This document shows positions 15,191 through 21,053 of a stretch of 21,053 nt of DNA, one piece after another. Origin of the DNA: Dichotomicrobium sp964466965 (lineage in GTDB: Bacteria; Pseudomonadota; Alphaproteobacteria; Rhizobiales; Rhodomicrobiaceae); NCBI GenBank assembly GCA_964466965.1, contig CAYXPZ010000042.1:1-21053 (forward strand), given 5' to 3'. The notes under the pieces are model-generated. The model had not been told where the DNA came from. It worked only from the letters and a program-made list of their open reading frames with translations, and did not search any database. A program made the position numbers and the translations under genes. Positions within the stretch are counted from its first letter, which is position 1. The number at the start of each line of letters is the position of its first letter.

Positions 15191-15664
15191 ATGACGGCAC
15201 TGAAGCTTCATGCGCTTGATGAAGAAGATCTCGCAGTGATTTCTGCGCATCTGCAAGATGCGATCATGCCGGTGCAGGCGATGACGTATCTGCCGCAGCA
15301 ACAGCGCTTTGCGGCGATCCTCAACCGCTTCGATTGGGTCGACGCCGAGCGCGGCGGCGGTGGGCGCGGGCGCTATCAACGGCGGCAGTCGGCGCTGCGC
15401 TTTGACCGTGTGCTCGACGCGAAGATTCAAAATATCGACAGACGCCGGAACGACGGCGTGTTTGAACTGCTGACGATCCAGTTTCAGCAAACTGACCCGC
15501 CGAGCGGTGAAATCTTGCTCATTTTCGCCGGCGATGCCGCGATCCGGCTGACAGTCGAGTGCATAGAGGCGGAACTGCGGGACCTGAGCGCAGCTTGGCG
15601 TGCGCGCAACAAGCCGCAACACGATATTGGCGATGCACCGACCCCGTCGGAGCCTTCTGACTAA
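15191..15664 (+). CDS. DUF2948 family protein
   Basis: The 157-residue protein matches the alphaproteobacterial DUF2948 family, recognised from LKLHALDEEDLAVISAHLQDA (family start), FNW-like NRFDWVDAE (45-53), an RRQSAL..F segment, and GD/AIRL(T)VECIEAELRDLS near the end. No function is established and I see no catalytic motif; it is probably cytosolic. The family usually sits between murA and hisD, as here. The gene starts 113 nt after murA; that gap holds no gene I can support. It ends 23 nt before hisD. Confidence 0.85.
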   Translation: MTALKLHALDEEDLAVISAHLQDAIMPVQAMTYLPQQQRFAAILNRFDWVDAERGGGGRGRYQRRQSALRFDRVLDAKIQNIDRRRNDGVFELLTIQFQQTDPPSGEILLIFAGDAAIRLTVECIEAELRDLSAAWRARNKPQHDIGDAPTPSEPSD

Positions 15665-15687
15665 TCCTACAACCTGAAAGAACCCTG

Positions 15688-16980
15688 ATGCCCTATATCC
15701 TTGACAGCGCTGACGCGGGTTTCGCCGGGCAGCTCGATGCGCTGGTCGCAGCGCGCGGCGAGGAGGAAACCAATGTCGCCCAGACCGTCGCCCAAATTAT
15801 TCAGGACGTGCGCGCGCGGGGCGACGCGGCATTGAGGGACCTTACCCTTCGCTTTGACGAGCTTGATCTGAGCCTTGCCGGCTTCCGCGTCACGGCTGAG
15901 GACATCGACGCGGCTGTGGCCAAGGTTGCGCCGGAGACGATGGATGCGCTCCGGCTTGCCCGCGAACGGATCGAGGCTTATCACCGCCGCCAATTGCCTG
16001 CAGATGATCGTTATACGGATGAACAGGGCGCCGAGCTCGGCCATAAATGGACAGCGGTGGACGCGGCCGGGCTTTACGTACCGGGCGGCCAAGCCAGCTA
16101 TCCCAGCTCGGTGCTGATGAATGCGGTGCCCGCCAAGGTCGCGGGCGTCGAGCGGCTCGCAATGGTCGTCCCCACACCGCGCGGCGAGATGAACCCGCTT
16201 GTGTTTGCTGCCGCGCGTCTCGCAGGCGTGGACGAGGTCTACCGCATTGGCGGTGCACAGGCCGTTGCCGCGCTTGCTTTCGGCACGGAGACGGTTCAGC
16301 CAGTCGCGAAGATCGTCGGGCCGGGCAACGCCTATGTGGCCGAAGCCAAGCGTCAGGTATTCGGGATGGTCGGGATTGACTCGATCGCCGGGCCGAGCGA
16401 GGTGCTGATTGTCGCGGACAGCAACAACCGGCCTGACTGGATTGCCGCCGACCTGCTGGCGCAGGCGGAGCATGACGCCAACGCTCAGTCCATCCTGATC
16501 ACCGACGACAGCGCATTCGGCGCATCCGTCGCACGCGAAGTTGACAAGCAACTCGCCACACTGCCGCGGGGCAACATCGCCGGGGCGAGCTGGGAGCGGT
16601 TTGGCGCGATCATCACGGTTGCCGATCTCGCGCAAGCGGCCGCGCTCGTGGACCGGCTCGCGCCGGAACACCTGGAACTCGCCACCGCCGACCCCGAGGC
16701 GCTGCTCGCCAACATCCGTAATGCCGGCGCGATCTTCCTAGGCCAATACACCCCTGAAGCCGTGGGCGATTACGTCGCTGGGCCCAACCATGTGCTACCG
16801 ACCTCGCGCACCGCGCGGTTTTCATCGGGCCTCAGCGTTCTGGACTTCATGAAACGCTCGTCTATCCTGCGCCTGAGCGCGGACGCCCTGCGCACTCTCG
16901 GTCCGGCGGCGATGACGCTGGCGGAGACGGAAGGGCTCGACGCCCATGCGCGCTCGATTGCAACCCGCCTGAGCAGCTAA
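15688..16980 (+). CDS. hisD: Histidinol dehydrogenase HisD
   Basis: The 430-residue zinc enzyme performs the last two steps of histidine synthesis, oxidising L-histidinol to L-histidine with two NAD+. Expected zinc ligands are Gln259 and His262 (AQAEHDANAQ), Asp361 (GDYVAGPNH) and His420; the catalytic pair is Glu327-His328 (APEHLEL). GLYVPGGQASYPSSVLM (128-144) and GPGNAYVAEAKRQVFG (211-226) are family signatures. The ribosome site is a modest GAAAGAA. Other his genes are absent, which is normal for alphaproteobacteria where hisD is scattered into this block. Confidence 0.97.
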   Translation: MPYILDSADAGFAGQLDALVAARGEEETNVAQTVAQIIQDVRARGDAALRDLTLRFDELDLSLAGFRVTAEDIDAAVAKVAPETMDALRLARERIEAYHRRQLPADDRYTDEQGAELGHKWTAVDAAGLYVPGGQASYPSSVLMNAVPAKVAGVERLAMVVPTPRGEMNPLVFAAARLAGVDEVYRIGGAQAVAALAFGTETVQPVAKIVGPGNAYVAEAKRQVFGMVGIDSIAGPSEVLIVADSNNRPDWIAADLLAQAEHDANAQSILITDDSAFGASVAREVDKQLATLPRGNIAGASWERFGAIITVADLAQAAALVDRLAPEHLELATADPEALLANIRNAGAIFLGQYTPEAVGDYVAGPNHVLPTSRTARFSSGLSVLDFMKRSSILRLSADALRTLGPAAMTLAETEGLDAHARSIATRLSS

Positions 16981-17010
16981 CAGGCGCGCAACATTGAGCC
17001 GGACGAGCCG

Positions 17011-17505
17011 ATGACAGACGACCCCGAGACGCCTGGACGCCGCGATCGGCTCATCGACATCACGCTGGATGAGCAGTCCATCAGCCACAATTCGCCGGAA
17101 GTCCAACACGAACGTAAAGTCGCGATCTTCGATCTGCTGGAGGAAAACACCTTTCAGCTCGAAGATGGCAGCGAAGGCCCATACCGCCTGCATCTGGAAA
17201 TCGTGGAGAATCGGCTGGCGTTCCACGTTGCGCATGAAGACGGCGCGCATGCCATGACGTTCCTGTTGTCGTTGTCGCCATTTCGAAAACTAATAAAAGA
17301 CTATTTCCTCGTCTGCGAGAGCTATTACGCCGCCATCAAGACCGAGCCGCCAAGCCGTATCGAAGCGCTTGATATGGGCCGGCGGGGGCTTCACAACGAA
17401 GGCACTCAGCTCTTGCAGCAGCGGCTGACTGGCAAGATCAGCGTCGACTTTGACACGGCCCGGCGGCTTTTTACCCTGATCTGCGCGCTCCATTGGAGGG
17501 GGTGA
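17011..17505 (+). CDS. UPF0262 family protein
   Basis: The 164-residue product matches UPF0262, a conserved family largely limited to alphaproteobacteria. Visible signatures are RLIDITLDE (13-21), QHERKVAIFDLLEEN (32-46), and SLSPFRKLIKDYFLVCESYY (87-106). No function is known, there is no membrane segment, and no catalytic motif is recognised. It follows hisD by 30 nt and ends 4 nt before the TTG start of the phosphatase gene, so the two are probably translationally linked. Confidence 0.88.
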   Translation: MTDDPETPGRRDRLIDITLDEQSISHNSPEVQHERKVAIFDLLEENTFQLEDGSEGPYRLHLEIVENRLAFHVAHEDGAHAMTFLLSLSPFRKLIKDYFLVCESYYAAIKTEPPSRIEALDMGRRGLHNEGTQLLQQRLTGKISVDFDTARRLFTLICALHWRG

Positions 17506-17509
17506 TCTT

Positions 17510-17992
17510 TTGGATGCCCCGCCGCCGTCCGACAAACAGCCCAACCCCATGCCGGATTTGCCCGGTGCTGTCTTGTTCGCCTGCAATATGAACGCCGTGC
17601 GCTCGCCAATGGCCGCGGCGCTGTTCAGGCATCTGGCGCGCAGCCGGGTTTACGTCGAGTCCGCCGGCGTGCGCGCGGGCGAGCCGGACCCGTTCGCCAT
17701 CGCCGCGATGGAGGAGATCGGGCTGGACATCGCCGGGCACCGTCCGCACACCATCACCGATCTGTTCGATACGTCTTTCGACGTCGTCATCTCTCTCACG
17801 CCAGAGGCGCACCATCAGGCGCTCGAAATGACACGCACGATGGCGGTCGAAGTCGAGTATTGGCCAACCCTGGACCCGACTCTGGGCGGCGGCAACCGCG
17901 AGCAGATCATGGGGGGTTACCGCCGTTGCCGGGACGAACTGCTTGAGCGGATCAAGGCGCGGTTTCCGTTTCCCGGGGCGCCTAAGGTTTGA
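17510..17992 (+). CDS. Low molecular weight phosphotyrosine phosphatase family protein
   Basis: The 160-residue protein has the LMW-PTP/arsenate-reductase loop C-x5-R-S as Cys25-NMNAV-Arg31-Ser32 and a later Asp122-Pro123 (TLDPT) at the general-acid position. It should form a cysteinyl-phosphate intermediate and could act on phosphotyrosine or a small phosphate ester. The ArsC-type cysteine relay is not visible (only Cys140 remains), so arsenate reduction is less likely. The start is TTG at 17510, supported by GGAGGGGG 7 nt upstream; an internal ATG at residue 14 has no such site. It is the last gene of the murA-hisD block in this window. Confidence 0.85.
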   Translation: MDAPPPSDKQPNPMPDLPGAVLFACNMNAVRSPMAAALFRHLARSRVYVESAGVRAGEPDPFAIAAMEEIGLDIAGHRPHTITDLFDTSFDVVISLTPEAHHQALEMTRTMAVEVEYWPTLDPTLGGGNREQIMGGYRRCRDELLERIKARFPFPGAPKV

Positions 17993-18077
17993 GAAACGCT
18001 CAGCGCAACGGCCAGCGGCCGGGGCAGAGCATCCGCTGACCCCCATCCACAGAGACAGGTTTAGAGCAGCAGGCGCG

Positions 18078-18156
18078 CTAGTGGAGCGAATTTGACATTT
18101 GAGTCCCCAGTGCGGCTGGGCTCTCGATCAAATGTCAAATTCAAAAGCTCCACGAG
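18078..18156. repeat. Palindromic intergenic element, copy 1
   Basis: The element starts CTAGTGGAGC, followed by a perfect 15-bp inverted repeat: GAATTTGACATTTGA (18088-18102) and its exact complement (18128-18142). The 25-nt loop holds a smaller stem (CCCAG-TGCGG-CTGGG). After AAAA, GCTCCACGAG (18147-18156) pairs with the opening CTAGTGGAGC in nine of ten positions. It shares this architecture with copy 2. It could be a REP/MITE-like element, a structured RNA or a terminator. No transposase is present. Confidence 0.85.
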
Positions 18157-18170
18157 ATTTGGGTAAGTTT

Positions 18171-18247
18171 CTAGTGGACCGATTCAGACATTTGCCTCCC
18201 GTCGCAGCACCTGTGCAAGCAAATGTCTGAATCATCAGGACCCCTAG
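18171..18247. repeat. Palindromic intergenic element, copy 2
   Basis: CTAGTGGACC opens the element. A perfect 15-bp inverted repeat follows, GATTCAGACATTTGC (18181-18195) and its complement (18219-18233), around a 23-nt loop containing GCAC-CT-GTGC. After ATCA, GGACCCCTAG (18238-18247) pairs with the opening in eight of ten positions. Relative to copy 1 the stem differs at four positions, all with matching changes in the opposite arm. The element lies in the same orientation, 14 bp from copy 1. GATTC and GAATC at the stem base are GANTC (CcrM-type) sites. Confidence 0.85.
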
Positions 18248-18280
18248 ACGTCGCGGACGATTCCTGCCACCAACGCAGCG

Positions 18281-19522
18281 ATGGCTTTTCGTTTTCTGCA
18301 CACTGCTGACATTCATCTCGACTCGCCGTTGAAAACGCTGGCGCTGCGCGATGCCGCGCTGAGCGCGCAGATCCAGACCGCGACACGCAAAGCGTTCAGT
18401 GATCTGGTCGACACTTGTGTACAGCAGCAACTTGATGCCTTGGTGATCGCCGGCGATCTCTACGACCGCGACATTGGCGATATGAGCGCTGCCCTGTTCT
18501 TCGGCCGCCAGATGCGCAGGCTCGGCGAAGCTGGCATCCGCGTGTTCATCATCCGGGGCAACCACGACGCCGAGTCCGTACTGACGCGCGAGTTGAGCTT
18601 GCCTGAGAACGTTCATGTCTTCCCGGCTGAGGGGGGCACCGTGCAGATTCGCGAGGCGGGTGTGGCCGTCCACGGTGTCAGCTTTGCATCGCCGCATCTC
18701 CCCGACAATCTGGTGCCGCGCTATCCTGCGCCGGTGCCGGGCATGGCCAATATCGGCCTGCTCCATACCAGCCTAACCGGCGCGGAAGGCCACGACGTCT
18801 ACGCGCCCTGCAGCCTCGCTGATCTGCGCGGTCACGGCTATGACTATTGGGCGCTGGGCCACGTACATAAGCGGCGCGTACACTGCGAAAAGCCGTGGGT
18901 GGTCATGCCGGGCATCCCCCAAGGCCGCGATGTTGGGGAGGACGGGCCGAAATCGGCAACGCTCGTGAGCATTGACAATAACGGCGCGATAGAAATCGAG
19001 GACATACCGACAGCGGTCGCTCAGTTCGAGCGCATTCACGTTGACTTGACTGGCGCCGAAGCGAGAGCCGATGTGGCGAAGGCCATGGAGCTGGCGCTCA
19101 GGGAGGTGCGCAACACTGCCGACGCGCCCTGGCTGGTCGCCCGGCTGATGCTGAACGGGGACACGCCGCTGGCCGGCCGGCTGCGCCGCGATCAGGATCT
19201 CACTCTCGGCGAGGCGCAACAAGCTGCAGAGAGCGTCGGCGGTACGCTCATCGACAGCGTGAGATACGCTTTCGCGCGGTCACAACACGCCGAGACCGGC
19301 CCGCTTGCCGAGCTTGAAGGTCTGATGAGCGCCGACGCTTTACCGACCGAGGTTGCCGAGCAGACGCTGGCTGCCGCGGATACCCTGCGACGCGCGCTGC
19401 CCGCCGAACTTCGCAAGAGCTTTCCGGACGAGGAAGACGCACGGCGCGCCTGGGCCGCAGAACTTATCGAAGAGGGCGCGCGCGACGTCATCTCCCGGCT
19501 GCGCGGCGCGGAGGAGCCATAA
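18281..19522 (+). CDS. YhaO-type DNA repair exonuclease (SbcD/Mre11-like metallophosphoesterase)
   Basis: The 413-residue protein has the calcineurin-like nuclease motifs in order: HTADIHLDSP (7-16; Asp10, His12), GDLYDRD (58-64; Asp59), RGNHDAES (92-99; Asn94, His95), a conserved His162 in LLHTSL, and GHVHKR (193-198; His194, His196). These bind two metal ions for DNA phosphodiester cleavage in Mre11/SbcD relatives. The C-terminal part (about 250-413) is a capping and ATPase-contact region. Length and motifs fit the YhaO branch rather than classical SbcD. The ATG has no strong ribosome site. Its TAA shares one base with the ATG of the next gene, so the nuclease and ATPase are probably made together as a complex. 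Confidence 0.88.
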   Translation: MAFRFLHTADIHLDSPLKTLALRDAALSAQIQTATRKAFSDLVDTCVQQQLDALVIAGDLYDRDIGDMSAALFFGRQMRRLGEAGIRVFIIRGNHDAESVLTRELSLPENVHVFPAEGGTVQIREAGVAVHGVSFASPHLPDNLVPRYPAPVPGMANIGLLHTSLTGAEGHDVYAPCSLADLRGHGYDYWALGHVHKRRVHCEKPWVVMPGIPQGRDVGEDGPKSATLVSIDNNGAIEIEDIPTAVAQFERIHVDLTGAEARADVAKAMELALREVRNTADAPWLVARLMLNGDTPLAGRLRRDQDLTLGEAQQAAESVGGTLIDSVRYAFARSQHAETGPLAELEGLMSADALPTEVAEQTLAAADTLRRALPAELRKSFPDEEDARRAWAAELIEEGARDVISRLRGAEEP

Positions 19523-21053
19523 TGCGTCTGAGCCGGCTCGATCTCACCCGCTTCGGAATTTTTACTGGGAACTCACTTGAATTCGGCCGCACAAATAGTG
19601 GGCCCGACCTACACATCATCTATGGGCCAAACGAAGCCGGCAAATCCACATTGAGGCTCGCAATTAACGATTTTCTCTTTGGCATAGAGCGGACGCGGAA
19701 ATATCCCGAATTTCACGATCAACGGGCTTTGGAAATCGGCGGATTTCTTGAAATACAAGGACAGGACGTGGAATGGCGGCGTGTCAAGAAAGATAAGGCA
19801 AGCCTACTGTCGCAGGATGGTCGCCCCGCCAACCAAGCGATGCTTGATGCTGCGCTTGGCGGCATGGACCGGGACACGTTCGAACTGATGTTCTCACTGG
19901 ACAGCGAAACACTCAAGAAAGGCGGCGAAGAGCTGCATCGCAGTCGGGGACGGTTGGGTGAAGCGTTGTTCGCCGCGACCTCCGGTCTGTCGTCAATCAG
20001 CGCAAAGCTGGAGGAGGTACGCAGCGAAGCCGAAAATGTCTTCAAGCCGCGCGGCCGCAAGCACCGCCTGAAACAGTTGCGCGACGAACTCGACAGCGTG
20101 GATGCCCAGCTGAAGGCCGTTACTGTCAGCGCGCCGCAATACCGCCAGTTGATCGAGGGCTTCAAGGAGGCGAGCCGGGCGTACGAGACTGCAAGACGCC
20201 ATGCAGGCTCTGTCAAGACGCGTCTGGAGCGAATCAAGCGCTGGCAGGGCGCGATGCGCGACTGGTCGAAGCTGCGCATCGCGCGCGACGACTTGGCGCC
20301 GCTCGTTGATACGCCAGACATTGACGAGCGCACAGCAGCGCGAATCCACGACCTTGACGAGCAGGCTTCGCAGCTGCGCCGCGACATTGAACAGGCCGAA
20401 AGGGATCGCGCGCGGCTGTGCGAGGAGCGCGACGCACTCGCCCCGGATGAGGCCCTTTTAGCCGAGGCTGAACGCATCGAGCGGCTGACCCGGCTGGAAG
20501 ATCGCTTCCACCAGGCGCAGGACAACCTTCCGGCCGCCGAAGCAGACCTTGCTACCGCGCGGGGGCGCATCGGCGCGACGTTGGAGAAGCTGGGTGTCGA
20601 TCCGGCGGGCGATCCGCGCGCGCTGCTGCTACCCGCGCCGCTAGCCGGCCAGCTTGACGATATGATCCGCGCGCATGACGGCGTGATGACGGCGCTCCAA
20701 ACCGCCAAGGATGAAGCAGACAGGGTGCGTGATGCATTGGCGGAATTGGAAGAGGGCCTGAAGGCGCTGGGTGAGCCGGTCGACCCTGCCGGTCTGCATC
20801 AACTGCGGGTGGCGGCGCGCGACGCACGGGCAGCGCAGGACACTGCCGATCTGGAAGACGCGGTGGCCAGCGCCGAAGCCAAGCGCGATGACGCGTTCGT
20901 AGCGTTGGCGCCGTGGTCCGGATCGCCAGACGAGCTTGCCGCGATGACGCCGCCGGATTCTGCGCAGGTGAAAGGCTGGGCCGAGGAGCGCGCGACGTGG
21001 AAGGACAAGCGCGATCAGGCCGAACGCCGTCGCGAGGAGCAGGCCGCACGCGC
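19522..21053 (+). CDS. YhaN-type AAA/SMC-like ATPase (SbcC/Rad50-like), 3' end outside window
   Basis: An open frame of at least 510 residues starts at ATG 19522 with a GGAGGAG site 5 nt upstream and runs off the window. It begins MRLSRLDLTRFGIF, followed by Walker A GPNEAGKST (35-43), FLFGIE (51-56), and the YhaN-like RGRLGEALFAATSGLSSI and FKPRGRK blocks. From about residue 155 it becomes rich in Glu, Arg and Ala in heptad-like patterns, a long coiled coil as in SMC/Rad50 proteins. The Walker B and signature motifs should lie in the missing C-terminal part. It is expected to pair with the upstream YhaO nuclease in DNA end processing. The first 130 codons use more A/T-ending codons than neighbours. 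Confidence 0.88.
   Translation, partial: MRLSRLDLTRFGIFTGNSLEFGRTNSGPDLHIIYGPNEAGKSTLRLAINDFLFGIERTRKYPEFHDQRALEIGGFLEIQGQDVEWRRVKKDKASLLSQDGRPANQAMLDAALGGMDRDTFELMFSLDSETLKKGGEELHRSRGRLGEALFAATSGLSSISAKLEEVRSEAENVFKPRGRKHRLKQLRDELDSVDAQLKAVTVSAPQYRQLIEGFKEASRAYETARRHAGSVKTRLERIKRWQGAMRDWSKLRIARDDLAPLVDTPDIDERTAARIHDLDEQASQLRRDIEQAERDRARLCEERDALAPDEALLAEAERIERLTRLEDRFHQAQDNLPAAEADLATARGRIGATLEKLGVDPAGDPRALLLPAPLAGQLDDMIRAHDGVMTALQTAKDEADRVRDALAELEEGLKALGEPVDPAGLHQLRVAARDARAAQDTADLEDAVASAEAKRDDAFVALAPWSGSPDELAAMTPPDSAQVKGWAEERATWKDKRDQAERRREEQAAR

Larger units (their letters stand above)
17993..18280. other. Intergenic region with two palindromic elements
   Basis: This 288-bp stretch encodes no gene I can support. 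Its first 85 bp hold only a weak CAGCGG/CCGCTG inverted repeat (about 18014-18039). The rest is dominated by two related palindromes (18078-18156 and 18171-18247). In related genomes infA usually follows the phosphatase gene, but no infA-like frame or remnant is seen here. Confidence 0.6.

Noticed and set aside
15667..16671. 334-codon minus-strand frame over hisD
   Set aside because: It is exactly antisense to an intact, motif-complete hisD and matches no family I recognise.
18078..18247. Possible CRISPR-like array
   Set aside because: Only two units, each a large palindrome of its own with differing stems, no regular spacers and no cas genes.
19719..20708. 329-codon serine-rich minus-strand frame
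   Set aside because: It is antisense to the YhaN-type ATPase gene, whose Walker A and family motifs are clear; the Ser/Arg-rich composition is typical of a shadow frame.

Overview
The window looks like a chromosomal segment of an alphaproteobacterium, probably of the order Hyphomicrobiales. The signs are high G+C with G/C-rich third codon positions, the gene block murA - DUF2948 - hisD - UPF0262 - low-MW phosphatase, a PpiC-type foldase/argJ/mutT set divergent from secA, and a CtrA-type TTAA-N7-TTAA box. Most of it is housekeeping DNA. I see no rRNA, tRNA, CRISPR array, transposase or phage gene.

Layout. (1) 1-56 is the 3' end of the ychF GTPase gene. (2) 58-4050, minus strand, is a copper-resistance operon: DUF411 secreted metal-binding protein, then a P1B copper ATPase, then an Acg/nitroreductase-like flavoprotein. 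Its promoter carries a perfect CueR/HmrR-type operator (4084-4114). (3) 4213-4989, plus strand, is a divergent pair of uncharacterised membrane proteins behind CtrA-like sites. The second has four predicted membrane segments and an internal duplication. A REP-like palindrome follows. (4) 5124-8338, minus strand: PpiC-type periplasmic isomerase, argJ, mutT and a PNPOx-like flavoprotein. (5) 8768-11614, plus strand, is secA behind a leader of about 185 nt. (6) 11705-13672, plus strand, is the glutathione-dependent formaldehyde oxidation pair (class III alcohol dehydrogenase and S-formylglutathione hydrolase). (7) 13788-17992, plus strand: murA, DUF2948, hisD, UPF0262 and a low-MW phosphatase. 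(8) 18078-18247 holds two copies of one palindromic element whose stems differ in sequence but keep perfect pairing. (9) 18281 to the window end, plus strand, is a YhaO/YhaN-type (SbcD/SbcC-like) nuclease-ATPase pair, the second gene cut by the window edge.

How the genes work together. The copper operon combines export (ATPase), periplasmic handling (DUF411) and a flavoprotein that may protect against redox damage, under a copper-sensing MerR-type switch whose regulator is not in the window. The formaldehyde genes catalyse consecutive steps. SecA and the PpiC-type isomerase act on exported proteins from opposite sides of the inner membrane and share an intergenic region. I did not find a clear new defence or biosynthetic system. 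The observations most worth following are the paired covarying palindromes, the CtrA-box/duplicated-membrane-protein locus, and the CueR-type operator over a copper operon that includes a nitroreductase-like gene.
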